Source: Leuctra nigra (taxonomy: Eukaryota > Arthropoda > Insecta > Plecoptera > Leuctridae). Taken from it: a DNA stretch of 64,000 nt. The stretch is from assembly GCA_934045905.1 (NCBI GenBank), contig OW203765.1, positions 28,367,997 through 28,431,996 of the forward strand, in the 5' to 3' direction. The first letter of the stretch is position 1. Every line of letters begins with the position of its first letter. Under the pieces are notes generated by a model that saw only the letters and a list, made by a program, of their open reading frames with translations, was not told the origin of the DNA and ran no database searches. The position numbers were made by a program, and so were the translations under genes. This document shows positions 45,201 through 48,839 of this stretch, one piece after another.

Positions 45201-47963
45201 TCAGTCTGATTGTATATTAGTAGCACTTTTTCATTTTTGATTCGTGCCTTGTTAATTAGGCGCCGGTTTACTCAACAAAACCGCTCAAAACTATGAAATT
45301 TCCGATGCGATTGGAGACCAAACCCGTGCGAACCAATTGATCAAAATTTTAACCGTGATTAGATAAAAGACAAACTTAGGGTTATCTTGGCATATGTATA
45401 AAATAAAATTTATTACGGCACCCATTGAGACGAGAAAATATACAATTCTCACCAAAAATCAACAAATTATTTTAAATTAACGAAGCGAAAAATTAAAAAT
45501 GTACCAAGCGATAACCCTAAGTTTGTCTTTTATCTGATCATGGTTAAAATTCCAAATAATTTCGTTAACCCAATTATTCTCCAATCGTATCCAAAAGGTG
45601 TCTGCAAAACCCTGGTAAGCGAACGGGAAGCGCACTCTTCGTCCAAGCGATTTTTTTTATAATTTTTCTTCACACCAACAAAAAATCAGATAGTTCATGG
45701 TGACATAACAGCGTAATAGACTAAATAATGCCACACACTGGAGTACTTGATGAAACCTGGTACGTCCTCAAAGTGTTTAATACGATATTTAAGGTAAAAT
45801 AGTCGTATTTAACACTTTGAGGTCAAACCAGGTGTCATAAAGTACTCCAGGTTTTGGCAATATTTAAACTATTTGGCTTTATCGGTCGCTACTTTCTGTT
45901 TTTTTAATTCAGTGGGTGTGAAGATTTTTTTTTAAATGACGAACTATGCGTTTTTCGAAAAAAGTGTCACGTCTTCAGTAAAAAGTTAATATCGCAATCT
46001 CGATGTATTTACAATCTGAAATTTTAAATGCATGTCATCTATCCGCCATGCTGTTGCGTCATATAATGGCTATGACGTAAATGTTGCTCTGTGTACAGGT
46101 GTTGTGACGTCATTCCTGTCTCACCACGTGTTCCACGTGACCAGTCGGCTCTGCTTCGCGCTCATGCTGACGCACTACACCGTGGTCACGGTGTCAGCAG
46201 CGGATAGAGGGAGTCCGAGGGAGCTGACCCTCCTCGTCATGGTATGTGAATACTTGCACCGTGGAGCAGCTCAGTCCAGACTCGAAGCAACCAGCATTGC
46301 ATATAGAGGGCGGTTGTGTTGCCTAATGGGCTGTTCATAAAGTATGTCATGCAAAATTGGCCTCTGTTTTACCGCCTCCCACCCTCCTTTCCCTTGTCAC
46401 AAGTTGTCACACTTTTTACAAACCCCCATAAAAAGTATGTCATCTCCACAAAAAAACAAAATGCATATTTTCACTACTTAGTTTTTTTATTTATTGCAAG
46501 GAAAAAATACACTGAAGTAATGAGAAAACACAAAACTTTTTATTGATTTATTGCAAAATTTTACAATCAAAGAATGAGAAAACAAAAAAATTGGTAGAAT
46601 TATATTACTACCTTGGTACTTAAAATACTTAAAGAGAGGGAAAATTCAAATCTCAGTTGAGAATAATAAATGTTATATTTCTTTTTGCTAAAACAAAGGT
46701 ACAAATTATCACAAAATAGATACAACAAACAGTGACATCACGCTTGTCCCCCCCCCTGTCACAGATTGTCCCAGTATAACATACACCCCTTCCCCCCTAA
46801 GGTGTAACATACTTTATTAACAGCCCCTAACTTCCTGCAAAGTGGTCTATCAGTTGTAATCCAATGTTATTATTTGACATGGCTCCCTGACACTCGATAG
46901 TTGATCTCTAATGCAGGAGGGTAGTCATCACATCTGACATCTGTGTATTGCGGGCTGCGTGCGAATCCAATGGCTTCTTTTGACGCTCACAATTCATTCA
47001 GATACCAAGAGAGAAGGGGAATAATGTCCATATAAAATAGCTCCATTGCTTACGTTTCAATAAAAATGTCAAAAACAACATAGATATAAAGACTTAAAAA
47101 TTACCTAACGTTGTAGTTCTAAGGGTCGATTACCATTAGTTTAAGCTACAGTTAGCTTAAACTCCATTTCAGAACATTCGGTATATTACTGCAATTTAAT
47201 TCCGGAGCTTATTTCCTCAGTTTAAATTAACCTCAGGCTACATTGAATGCAGTTTTTAAGCTATGCCACAGTATATAATGATAATACACCACATTTCCCG
47301 AAGTGGAGTTTAACTAAGCTGAAGATTAAACTTTAATGGTAATTTTTCCCCTAATCTCGTTTTGTCCTCATAAAAAGCATAAATTCCCCAAGTTATGAAT
47401 CCCATGTACACTCGACAATTCATAAAACGATATTTCAAAGAAATGGATTGTCTGGAAAAAAAATGTGATGGCATCATCCGATGAAGTCTATACTTACTCG
47501 TCATCTACCTCTAGTAGGTGAGCTCTGATTTCATTGATAATAACAAGGATTGATTGTCAATGAACCTGACCAGCAGCCAATCCGTTTCGTTCAAATACCG
47601 TTTTATGAATTGTTGAGTGTACATTCATTTCGCATTATCTTCATATATTAATATTGACTTGTCTTTATCTTACTGTTTAGATGTACGAGTACGTAGTCAT
47701 GGTCTTCTTGTCGATTTTAATCTCACTTCTCTTACATCTTGGCTGCGAGTTACCGATATTGGAAATCGGGAAGATTTTACTCAGCAAAAGTAAGTTCTTT
47801 GACGCTTTGCATCAATTTGTTTTAAAATTAAGTTACATCTTCACATTTCTGTGCTTCTGTTATAGATAAATTGGTCGTCAAACCGGAAAATTGGAAGGAA
47901 AATGAAAATGTTTGGACAGTTGAATCACAATCCAACAGAATCAATGGCTTTGAAAAATCTTAG
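2233..47963 (+). CDS. NRF-6-like acyltransferase (nose resistant to fluoxetine protein 6-like), 13 exons
   Basis: Exons: 2233-2578, 24194-24426, 28618-28832, 29743-29813, 31936-32132, 38959-39119, 40478-40646, 41208-41287, 42070-42189, 42982-43289, 46099-46241, 47681-47789, 47866-47963. All junctions are GT-AG and in phase, giving 2,250 nt (749 aa), a usual length for the family. Order: signal peptide; cysteine-rich extracellular NRF domain (WAIK/MLDAGAKLPAGLL, ICVPATC); first membrane helix; acyltransferase-3 core starting ALDGIRVLSTLWVML, then LCVDSFLLISGLLLSYNFL and WYLGVDMQLFWLSPL; multiple hydrophobic segments to the end. The family are multipass membrane proteins with a predicted acyltransferase fold. 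In C. elegans they act in lipid and drug uptake; the substrate here is unknown. Four exons carry tandem splice-site arrays. Three antisense genes lie in its introns. The start is the first in-frame ATG, directly before the signal peptide. Confidence 0.9.
2916..3128. repeat. Direct tandem duplication, about 120-bp period
   Basis: Two diverged copies of an AT-rich segment sharing AATCAACATACTTGAGCACG start near 2916 and 3036. They lie 3' of the OR-A pseudogene. Confidence 0.7.
3355..3423 (-). pseudogene. OR-A exon 8 (C-terminus)
   Basis: Acceptor TTTTAG, then 22 codons including VCKVSHYLHSLL and QMMAERVDT, then TGA. It is in frame and matches OR-B exon 8 (VCKVSHYLHSLLTQMMQEKN). It shows the family's native stop position, which OR-B has lost. 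Confidence 0.7.
3499..3651 (-). pseudogene. OR-A exon 7, in-frame stop
   Basis: This exon has the same 153-bp size and phase as OR-B exon 7 and carries AAYACEWLNATKKFKRS, then TGA where OR-B has Leu. The conserved RSQRPQHICAAG segment follows in the same frame. Confidence 0.8.
3969..4073 (-). pseudogene. OR-A exon 6
   Basis: It is 105 bp, open, with acceptor TTGCAG and donor GTAAAC. It encodes one hydrophobic helix containing VVIMLVVCVGLFLQFMTFCV. Size and phase are identical to OR-B exon 6 (17792-17896). Confidence 0.75.
4255..4405 (+). mobile_element. Decayed SINE fragment
   Basis: The body resembles the SINE at 1668-1950 (GGTCACGATTGCCACC, then CTACCCACC and CATCATCAACATTC). The tRNA-like head is missing. 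Confidence 0.5.
4443..4542 (-). pseudogene. OR-A exon 5
   Basis: It is 100 bp, open, and reads FTKDIDSVFKFVLAYQLAL. It parallels OR-B exon 5 (18719-18818) in length and phase. Confidence 0.75.
4624..4968 (-). pseudogene. OR-A exon 4, two frameshifts
   Basis: It encodes the intracellular loop region ending NIEMEKCLTVCLKHYATL. Just after the acceptor an extra A in an A run breaks YNLEN. A second shift lies between the segments AKRKIQK and NQEIINIEMEK. OR-B exon 4 is open throughout. Confidence 0.75.
5245..5437. mobile_element. Short MITE with terminal inverted repeats
   Basis: The ends AAGCCCAATTTACACGGAGC and its near inverse bound about 190 bp. The interior is also partly palindromic around ACACTTCTGTGTCACA. 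No coding capacity. Confidence 0.65.
5561..5721 (-). pseudogene. OR-A exon 3, frameshift
   Basis: It opens HWLPYDA and resumes one frame over at IPAGILFEVTMLVECWTAF, so one base is missing after GATGC. The donor GTTCAT is weak. The homologous OR-B exon is 19698-19856. Confidence 0.75.
5885..6807. mobile_element. Foldback element with nested palindrome
   Basis: The outer inverted repeats are TAGACCAAAACATAAACT and its inverse. Inside, 6272-6691 is a large palindrome with arms of about 200 bp around a short loop near 6480, starting AGTTCAGTAAAAGTTATAAT and ending with its inverse. No ORF of note. Confidence 0.75.
6808..7727. other. Intronic sequence with repeat fragments
   Basis: Intron 2 of OR-A. 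Around 7000-7200 there are weak matches to the dispersed CTAG-ending family (GACCTGGGCATCGCAGG). No exon recognised. Confidence 0.4.
7728..8290 (-). mobile_element. CTAG-ending dispersed repeat, truncated copy
   Basis: It begins AGGAAAACGCTCAGTGTAAC and ends with the GCTCGCTC terminus. It shares its interior (GACCATGCAAAATATGAG) with 10010-10390, but is only about 560 bp. Confidence 0.6.
8307..10388 (-). mobile_element. CTAG-ending dispersed repeat, copy split by an insertion
   Basis: The family ends lie at 8307 (TAGGAAAACGCTCTGAGTAA) and about 10388 (GCTTCGCTCGCTCAAT). The interior matches other copies at about 8307-8835 and 9835-10388. The middle, about 8836-9830, is absent from those copies and contains the ORF at 8828-9070 plus diverged short direct repeats (motif AACGGAATGAATCCAA). 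Confidence 0.55.
8828..9070 (-). pseudogene. Basic ORF resembling the N-terminus of Helitron-type proteins
   Basis: The 80-codon ORF starts MPKNGKTSARMKAIKAKK and holds SRSKETPDQTAARRYSNNQR. The ETP(D/E)Q...RR pattern recurs in the N-terminal part of many invertebrate Helitron-encoded proteins. No Rep or helicase motifs follow, so it is at best a remnant. Assignment is from memory of the motif only. Confidence 0.35.
10430..11206. other. Intronic sequence, no gene seen
   Basis: Intron 2 of OR-A. The segment near 11103-11170 is an inverted copy of a short repeat also found at about 29940-30040 and 47497-47600 (AAGGATTGATTGTCAA). Confidence 0.4.
11207..11478. mobile_element. Small element with poly-G tract and GCGCGT ends
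   Basis: It begins AGGCGCGCATGGAAGG, runs through a G9 tract and a CCCCCC block, and ends near CCTACGCGCCT. The same architecture is at 38631-38930. Confidence 0.5.
11587..12008 (-). pseudogene. OR-A exon 2, frameshifted
   Basis: It encodes the first three helices (MWKEDGRSHRY, LTESLIVLMCYIMIALRLAA, NRLTDFFAKDASVTALVLMC). After VLMC the frame is lost; the conserved continuation PIVIQAVSTRRMYF reads one frame over before donor GTAAGT. Confidence 0.8.
12201..12482 (-). CDS. Small ORF with hydrophobic start, uncertain
   Basis: The 93-codon ORF begins MNGRTTERVFIFLILVTFSF, signal-peptide-like, and has no recognisable domain. It lies in intron 1 of OR-A on the same strand. Only the length and hydrophobic start argue for coding, so chance is likely. 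Confidence 0.15.
   Translation of the reverse strand: MNGRTTERVFIFLILVTFSFWLHFRSENISTYYHLSVDAKTLQFDVLSSRGRLFMNNNGHATLELKFQECNSYLLVLASRNQKYFQQNPTNFL
12917..13471. mobile_element. Foldback element, arms about 195 bp
   Basis: The arms pair from TATTCGCACAATCAAGATCAG to its inverse near 13471, with unpaired centre 13110-13278. It lies in intron 1 of OR-A. Confidence 0.75.
13624..13731. mobile_element. Mini-MITE, about 110 bp
   Basis: It begins GGGCCAGTCTTTCAATAC and ends with a near inverse of CCAGTTTTCAATAC; the middle holds CATGGCAACCAATGACAT. Relatives are at 38299-38425 and 48892-49024. Confidence 0.6.
13763..13826 (-). pseudogene. OR-A exon 1
   Basis: ATG at 13826 and 21 codons, MEKTADKRICLRHNVTALYYL, then donor GTAAGT. 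The split Gly codon matches exon 2, as in OR-B. Confidence 0.75.
13832..14521. other. Intergenic gap between OR-A and OR-B, no gene seen
   Basis: About 700 bp between the OR-A start and the OR-B stop. It contains OR-A's presumptive promoter region. Near 14460-14535 two copies of the repeat-family terminus (CTCGTCAACGCGGTG) adjoin the OR-B last exon. Confidence 0.4.
14522..14605 (-). CDS. OR-B exon 8, tail derived from a repeat
   Basis: Acceptor TTCACAG, then VCKVSHYLHSLLTQMMQEKN as in OR-A, continuing SVRSAPR to a TGA that lies inside the repeat-family motif CGCGTTGACGAGCGAGC. OR-A stops soon after QMMAERVDT, so the OR-B extension is new. Confidence 0.7.
   Translation of the reverse strand, partial: VCKVSHYLHSLLTQMMQEKNSVRSAPR
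14522..21876 (-). CDS. OR-B: intact odorant receptor (7tm_6), eight exons
   Basis: Exons in transcript order: 21771-21876, 20370-20802, 19698-19856, 18908-19213, 18719-18818, 17792-17896, 16912-17064, 14522-14605. All junctions are GT-AG and in phase, giving 481 aa. It begins MIVVHNSKILGF and then RYNITALYYLG/MWDDDHRS. It has about seven hydrophobic segments and the conserved 7tm_6 C-terminal block AYACDWLNASEKFKKSL..LMTRAQRSEFISAGG. It should form an odorant-gated channel with Orco. It lies antisense in intron 1 of the NRF-6-like gene and is a tandem duplicate of OR-A. Its last codons and stop come from a mobile element end. At 481 aa it is somewhat long for the family. Confidence 0.85.
14625..15950 (+). 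mobile_element. CTAG-ending dispersed repeat, two overlapping copies
   Basis: It begins TTGAGCGAGCGAAGCGAGCG, includes poly-T blocks, reaches CAACGCGTTACTCAG near 15530, then resumes as a second partial copy ending TTTTCCTAG at 15950. It fills most of intron 7 of OR-B. Confidence 0.6.
16114..16837. mobile_element. TTAA-target MITE carrying a nested MITE
   Basis: Ends GGTGATACAAGCGCTCGGCC and an inverse ending GTAGCGCC. The right flank is TTAA and the left is GTAA (decayed). Relatives lie at about 36974-37486, 45114-45615, 60364-60892 and 61626-61850. A TTAA target is typical of piggyBac-type elements. It is interrupted by 16179-16437. Confidence 0.8.
16179..16437. mobile_element. TA-target MITE nested in a TTAA MITE
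   Basis: A 29-bp terminal inverted repeat starting TTGTCGCCAGT has about one mismatch, flanked by TA on both sides (16177-16178, 16438-16439). This fits a non-autonomous Tc1/mariner element. The host MITE rejoins correctly when it is removed (GTGTAACTTTGATAG in the copy at 61626). Confidence 0.85.
16912..17064 (-). CDS. OR-B exon 7
   Basis: 153 bp, acceptor TTGGTAG, donor GTAAGT. It carries the diagnostic 7tm_6 block AAAYACDWLNASEKFKKSLR. Confidence 0.85.
17278..17668. mobile_element. Palindromic MITE, copy 1
   Basis: Almost perfectly self-complementary over about 390 bp, from AAGACGGCTAAGTAGTGAG to its inverse, with centre around TTTAGTGCC. Copy 2 is 1 kb away at 18306-18686, on the far side of OR-B exon 6. 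Confidence 0.8.
17792..17896 (-). CDS. OR-B exon 6
   Basis: 105 bp, 35 codons, one hydrophobic helix (MIIVIGIFGLLVEFFAFC). Acceptor TTTCAG, donor GTAAAG. Confidence 0.8.
17948..18285. mobile_element. CpG-rich element with inverted ends
   Basis: Ends CTTCCATGGCCACG and an inverse of CTTCCATGGTTGCGG enclose about 340 bp rich in CpG (repeated GCGGCG and GCGCGG), in sharp contrast to the AT-rich intron of OR-B around it. No ORF. Confidence 0.6.
18306..18686. mobile_element. Palindromic MITE, copy 2
   Basis: Same sequence family and orientation as 17278-17668, with a decayed left end. It ends about 30 bp from the donor of OR-B exon 5. Confidence 0.75.
18719..18818 (-). CDS. OR-B exon 5
   Basis: 100 bp, reading YTQDINSVFKIMLANQLIL, then a helix. 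Acceptor GACAG, donor GTAAGA. Confidence 0.85.
18908..19213 (-). CDS. OR-B exon 4
   Basis: 306 bp, beginning YNLENIHKISEE and ending KINIEMEKCLNICVEHYQIL. It is the long, charged intracellular loop. Acceptor TTGCAG, donor GTAAGT. Confidence 0.85.
19214..19697. other. OR-B intron 3, nothing recognised
   Basis: AT-rich intron of about 480 bp between exons 4 and 3. No clear element. Confidence 0.4.
19698..19856 (-). CDS. OR-B exon 3
   Basis: 159 bp, reading HWLPYDTTPSGVYAVTLV, then a hydrophobic helix to SWQAEAQFEIL. Acceptor CTGCAG, donor GTGCGT. Confidence 0.85.
19857..20369. other. OR-B intron 2 with (GATT)n tract
   Basis: It holds a short GATT tandem run at about 19963-19992 followed by sequence with no recognised gene. 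Otherwise unremarkable. Confidence 0.4.
20370..20802 (-). CDS. OR-B exon 2
   Basis: 433 bp encoding the first three membrane helices. It runs from MWDDDHRSTRY to EAISRRIIFFY, with acceptor CTCAG and donor GTAAGT. Confidence 0.85.
20803..21770. other. OR-B intron 1 with a TIR element
   Basis: About 970 bp. 21416-21723 is an inverted-repeat element with ends AGGCTGAATTAC and its inverse and many CTTGAATTCAA motifs. Repeated ACTACCCTGCTGAAA motifs lie at 21255-21370. No exon. Confidence 0.5.
21771..21876 (-). CDS. OR-B exon 1
   Basis: ATG at 21876, MIVVHNSKILGFRGNKGH, then QRTCLRYNITALYYL and donor GTAAGA. I took the first in-frame ATG downstream of the last stop. The paralogue OR-A starts closer to the RYN motif, so a shorter start is possible but no other ATG is in frame. 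Confidence 0.7.
21877..22400. promoter_or_regulatory. OR-B upstream region
   Basis: About 520 bp between the OR-B start and a mariner-like MITE; it should hold the OR-B promoter. I see no defined motif. Confidence 0.3.
22401..23332. mobile_element. Mariner-like MITE, 932 bp
   Basis: Long inverted ends of about 65 bp beginning GAGGGGGTACCCAAAAGTAA, flanked by TA at 22399-22400 and 23333-23334. The end resembles known mariner termini (CAAAAGTAACCGG). No transposase ORF. It ends about 40 bp before the first exon-edge array. Confidence 0.8.
23375..24181 (+). repeat. Array 1: eight extra copies of the exon 2 acceptor region, 101-bp period
   Basis: Each unit holds a branch-point-like CACTAATC, a pyrimidine tract, the acceptor CTCCCCCAG and the first 67 bp of exon 2 (TGTTAGACGCCGGCGCC...), then rejoins the intron at ACATGCAC. 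The unit is not a multiple of three. The last copy, from 24182, runs on into the true exon. Copies differ by rare single bases (23569 region GGTCAAC, a missing A in the eighth copy). Confidence 0.9.
24194..24426 (+). CDS. NRF-6-like gene, exon 2 (NRF domain)
   Basis: It encodes MLDAGAKLPAGLLTGNLVLL, then GNYDECLEA and GQHCMVSLGP, the cysteine-containing NRF ectodomain. Acceptor CCCCCAG, donor GTAGGT. It is the functional terminal copy of array 1. Confidence 0.85.
25430..26340. repeat. Degenerate tandem array inside the hAT-type element
   Basis: About eight diverged units of roughly 90-135 bp share GCCGCGCAGCGA, TTTTGGCTACATTAGAACGG and AAAATGATTTTACAGG. The array resumes briefly at 26766 beyond the nested MITE. 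Confidence 0.8.
26355..26757. mobile_element. hAT-type MITE nested in the array
   Basis: Ends CAAGGGTGTATCC and inverse of CAAGGGCGTATTC, 8-bp duplication AGGCTACC at 26347-26354 and 26758-26765. It carries poly-G tracts of 13 or more bases. A relative in reverse orientation is at about 33200-33594. Confidence 0.85.
26780..27317. other. Element interior, no gene seen
   Basis: AT-rich interior of the 2.7-kb element. It has CCATCCACCCACC motifs near 27065-27115. Open frames here look like chance. Confidence 0.4.
27326..27769. mobile_element. hAT-type MITE with 8-bp target duplication
   Basis: Ends CAGTGTTCGAATTGGG and exact inverse; TGGATAAT duplicated at 27318-27325 and 27770-27777. It contains a run of about 18 G. 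Confidence 0.9.
28060..28425. mobile_element. Foldback MITE
   Basis: A near-complete palindrome around TACGATTATCGTA. The arms include TGAGGTCGTACCAG and its inverse. A relative lies at 45618-45975. Confidence 0.8.
28618..28832 (+). CDS. NRF-6-like gene, exon 3 (NRF domain)
   Basis: LGLSDVITRVGATWSICVPA, then TCRPRDLQ and IVCNRRGALDD, a cysteine-rich block typical of the NRF domain. Acceptor CCTCCAG, donor GTGAGA. GC-rich, but with no array. Confidence 0.9.
28833..29742. other. NRF-6-like intron 3, nothing recognised
   Basis: AT-rich intron of 910 bp. No clear element or exon. Confidence 0.4.
29743..29813 (+). CDS. NRF-6-like gene, exon 4 (first internal membrane helix)
   Basis: A 71-bp exon, easily missed. 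Acceptor CTTTTCAG, reading IFIIMVLVLAVILGTFQDLC, then QPNE, donor GTATGC. It is required for phase between exons 3 and 5 and supplies the hydrophobic helix that precedes the acyltransferase core. Confidence 0.75.
29814..30708. other. NRF-6-like intron 4, left part
   Basis: It contains a short dispersed repeat (29940-30040) also present at 47497-47600. It also has a small palindrome near 30436-30470 around GGTCTAGACC. No exon. Confidence 0.4.
30709..31935 (+). repeat. Array 2: eight extra copies of the exon 5 acceptor region, 152-bp period
   Basis: Each unit holds GATGTTGTTGCGCAG (acceptor) and the first ~105 bp of exon 5 up to GATCCGAGTGCTG, then returns to intron at CGCATGGCGTACA. One unit (near 31535) lacks one base. 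The period is not a multiple of three. The long reverse-strand frames here are by-products of the repeat. Confidence 0.9.
31936..32132 (+). CDS. NRF-6-like gene, exon 5 (start of acyltransferase core)
   Basis: GPPSSRLLTAFSARSTIGSL, then ALPALDGIRVLSTLWVMLLH, the family's hallmark block with the likely catalytic His, then HYLFNIYTPLADLEQLKS. Donor GTGAGA. It is the terminal copy of array 2. Confidence 0.85.
32276..32592. mobile_element. MITE-like element with GATCATGATC-rich ends
   Basis: Ends CCTATTTACACTAAGGATTC and an inverse near GTGTGAACAGGG. Rich in the palindrome ATCATGAT. No ORF. Confidence 0.55.
33200..33594 (-). mobile_element. hAT-type MITE, relative of 26355-26757, inverted
   Basis: Its end CAAGGCCGCATTCAGGATG sits directly at the end of the LRR coding exon. 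It also carries poly-G and a CAGTCATTTTTCAAAAT-like block. The far end is near CAAATGCGTATTC. Confidence 0.65.
34505..35515 (+). mobile_element. Non-LTR retrotransposon, 5'-truncated
   Basis: The reverse transcriptase palm motif YADDIFIWDDD (34560) is followed by KYLGSTLTNEAKL, LTYASVTWTLNNREK and, after a break, LKWYGHIKRMGKDRIPRKV with a charged tail. The 3' end is a TTATTATT run. Only the last third of the RT remains. A (CA)n-rich expansion at 35069-35097 shifts the frame. It lies in the LRR intron, opposite strand. Confidence 0.85.
35520..36170. other. LRR-gene intron, AT-rich
   Basis: No element or exon recognised in this strongly AT-rich stretch. Confidence 0.4.
36261..36878 (-). pseudogene. 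LRR gene, upstream coding block
   Basis: Acceptor TTGCAG at the 5' side and donor GTAGTA after NITNFPLK. Two compensating single-T indels (one extra, one missing) leave the net frame intact. Confidence 0.7.
36974..37486. mobile_element. TTAA-type MITE
   Basis: Same family as 60364-60892. The right end GAGCGCTAGTATCACC is followed by TTAA; the left end is GGTGCAGGTGCAAGCGC. Confidence 0.75.
37500..38298. other. NRF-6-like intron 5, unassigned
   Basis: No exon is seen on the + strand. A possible minus-strand donor (GTAAGA, 37632-37637) follows a short leader that could be a 5' non-coding exon of the LRR gene, but it has no ATG in frame. Confidence 0.3.
38299..38425. mobile_element. Mini-MITE
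   Basis: Diverged relative of 48892-49024 (CGGTCTTTCAATAGTCAGC, TTGCCATGGCAATTATG). Confidence 0.5.
38631..38930. mobile_element. Poly-G element with GCGCGTAG ends
   Basis: Begins CAGGCGCGTAGGAAGG and ends CTACGCGCCTG. It contains two copies of AACGCCCTGCGGGGC. Ends 28 bp before the NRF-6-like exon 6 acceptor. Confidence 0.65.
38959..39119 (+). CDS. NRF-6-like gene, exon 6
   Basis: MYSDWTHMFFTNGGLCVDSF, then LLISGLLLSYNFL and FSLPRYYLQRYI. It matches the VDtFFxLSGlL block of the acyltransferase-3 family. Acceptor CTTCCAG, donor GTAACT. Confidence 0.9.
39631..40477 (+). repeat. Array 3: six extra copies of the exon 7 acceptor region, 141-bp period
   Basis: Units start at the acceptor ATGTCTAG and carry about 95 bp of exon 7 (TTGACGCCGTCGTACGC... 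to GTGGACGTGCA), then intron CTCTCAGTAACTCTA. The period is 141 bp except the first (135). It is a multiple of three, but a TAA in the intron piece closes the frame. Confidence 0.9.
40478..40646 (+). CDS. NRF-6-like gene, exon 7
   Basis: RLTPSYALVVLLTATLFKYG, then REVGWMGMLYLNNYLDTERK. Acceptor GTCTAG, donor GTACAT. Terminal copy of array 3. Confidence 0.85.
41208..41287 (+). CDS. NRF-6-like gene, exon 8
   Basis: CVAVGWYLGVDMQLFWLSPL, then ILYPLW. WYLgvDMQLF is a family signature. Acceptor GTTCCAG, donor GTAAGT. Confidence 0.9.
41499..41897. mobile_element. Element with GCGTTTTGCGTTT-rich inverted ends
   Basis: Ends CGGCCGTTTTACATAAAGCG and a near inverse (GTGTTATGTGAAACCGGCC). About 400 bp, no coding capacity. 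Confidence 0.65.
42070..42189 (+). CDS. NRF-6-like gene, exon 9
   Basis: KPTFGKVLLGFLTVVGIVIA, then FIVSYVNQFPVSA. One membrane helix. Acceptor TTTTCAG, donor GTGAGT. Confidence 0.9.
42207..42280. repeat. (CATCGT)n microsatellite
   Basis: About ten imperfect copies of CATCGT/TCATCG directly downstream of exon 9. Confidence 0.85.
42286..42872. mobile_element. TIR element with internal AAATATGCAAAATATG blocks
   Basis: Ends TTAGAGATAGGATAGTTA and an inverse near AACTATTCTATCTCTAA; the subterminal block CCCAAATATGCAAAATATG occurs twice in direct orientation. Confidence 0.65.
42982..43289 (+). CDS. NRF-6-like gene, exon 10
   Basis: GVEGDRQYYPTHTRFTPWLV, then GIGLGYLLHKTK, LTSIVLMLCAWL and ALGLAWVVYACSRGMGG. 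Strongly GC-rich. Acceptor ATTCCAG. The true donor GTCAGT (43290) is the first of 23 repeated donors. Confidence 0.85.
43227..45113 (+). repeat. Array 4: 23 copies of the exon 10 donor region, 82-bp period
   Basis: Unit: 63 bp of exon 10 end (GGCCCACGTGGGCGCTGGGA...GGCATGGGAG), donor GTCAGT, then 19 bp of intron ending ACTTAAGA. Variants at two sites (aGGCCC/aGACCC/aGCCCC and CACGTGG/CATGTGG/CACGTAG) mark lineages; units 11-14 and 15-18 repeat the same order. The array ends where a MITE entered its TTAA. Period not a multiple of three. Confidence 0.95.
45114..45615. mobile_element. TTAA-type MITE inserted in the last unit of array 4
   Basis: Left end GGTGATACAAGCGCTCGGCC directly follows the TTAA of the array (45110-45113). 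The right end is lost near 45615 against the next foldback element. Confidence 0.8.
45618..45975. mobile_element. Foldback MITE, relative of 28060-28425
   Basis: Palindrome with arms GTACGTCCTCAAAGTG/CACTTTGAGG and ACTCCAG blocks. The outer parts match the copy at 28060. Confidence 0.75.
46099..46241 (+). CDS. NRF-6-like gene, exon 11
   Basis: GVVTSFLSHHVFHVTSRLCF, then ALMLTHYTVVTVSAADRG. Acceptor TGTACAG, donor GTATGT. Matches the late acyltransferase-3 helices. Confidence 0.9.
46327..46826. mobile_element. TIR element, GGGCTGTTCATAAAGTATG family
   Basis: Ends GGGCTGTTCATAAAGTATGT and an inverse of GGGGCTGTTAATAAAGTATG, about 500 bp apart. Confidence 0.7.
47123..47350. mobile_element. Short TIR element
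   Basis: Ends GGGTCGATTACCATTAGTTT and an approximate inverse near AATGGTAATTTTTCCC; the inner AACTCCA/TGGAGTTT also pair. Confidence 0.6.
47681..47789 (+). CDS. NRF-6-like gene, exon 12
   Basis: MYEYVVMVFLSILISLLLHL, then GCELPILEIGKILLSK: the last membrane helix and the conserved E-x-P segment. Acceptor GTTTAG, donor GTAAGT. Confidence 0.9.
47866..47963 (+). CDS. NRF-6-like gene, exon 13 (C-terminus)
   Basis: Short hydrophilic tail KLVVKPENWKENENVW to TAG at 47961. Acceptor GTTATAG. Confidence 0.75.
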
Positions 47964-48797
47964 AGATTAACATAATTTTACACTAGGCTAATTATACTTA
48001 ATAAATCATTTATATAATGACTTATATTTTGACTGATACAAAAAAGATTCGTATCTGCAATGGGCAGCATATGTCCATGCCAAAAAGTTCCAAAAAGGCC
48101 TTGGGAGAAGATCATACGTAGGATAAACTTTGACTCAATTGGATGCAGAAGAATTTTGGAATTAGGAATAGAGACTTCTGGAGGGATAAAAGACTAGAGA
48201 GGCTATAAGGCTCGATTAGGGTCGTAGAGTAATGACAAAAAAAAATTGACTGAGCAACATTTTTTATTGATCATATTTGAATCGGTCAAACAATGATAGG
48301 ATGACAGCACTCTATGATGACAGTGAGGAATTTAGTGGCTAATAGAATTGCGTATACTTTTGATAATTTGAACGTCCAAACAGATAATAATATTCTAGAC
48401 ATTTCATAGTTCCATGACAAATCTCTTAACTCAACTTTTAACAAATATTAAGTTCTGCCTCTGAGAAGTTTTAGTTGTATTCTTTATATTCTCTTTAAAT
48501 TCTCCCCATTTGGAATTATTATATTGATTTCACTTTTACACTGTTAGATTTTCATAATTGTTGTTAGCGTTATTTGATATTATATTACGGTTAGTTTTTA
48601 TATCCTTGTTATGTGTACTTGTGGAGAATTATACTCTCTGTTGGATAATAAAATACAAATGGAGCCATCGGTCCTGAAAGTCAAATGATGTATAATTTAT
48701 CTTTGCTACTTAGGTAAAGTATTCGTTACCAAATAAATGTATAACCTTTTATTGAGTTTAAACTTTTATTAAATACAGTAATTCTACATAATTATTA
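47964..48797. other. Convergent intergenic region
   Basis: About 830 bp between the 3' ends of the NRF-6-like (+) and SDR (-) genes. AATAAA-like signals occur on both sides (AATAAAATAC at 48646 for +). No other gene. Confidence 0.45.
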
Positions 48798-48839
48798 TTA
48801 AAACCACTCGCCGACAGGCTTGATGATCAGCTCATGAAT
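48798..48839 (-). CDS. SDR gene, exon 6
   Basis: IHELIIKPVGEWF then TAA. Acceptor GTTTCAG. A typical short final exon of the DHRS11 group. Confidence 0.8.
   Translation of the reverse strand: MHELIIKPVGEWF

Noticed and set aside
46032..46098. Frame running upstream of NRF-6-like exon 11
   Set aside because: The acceptor TGTACAG at 46098 and phase with exon 10 place the exon start at 46099. The upstream part is intron read-through.
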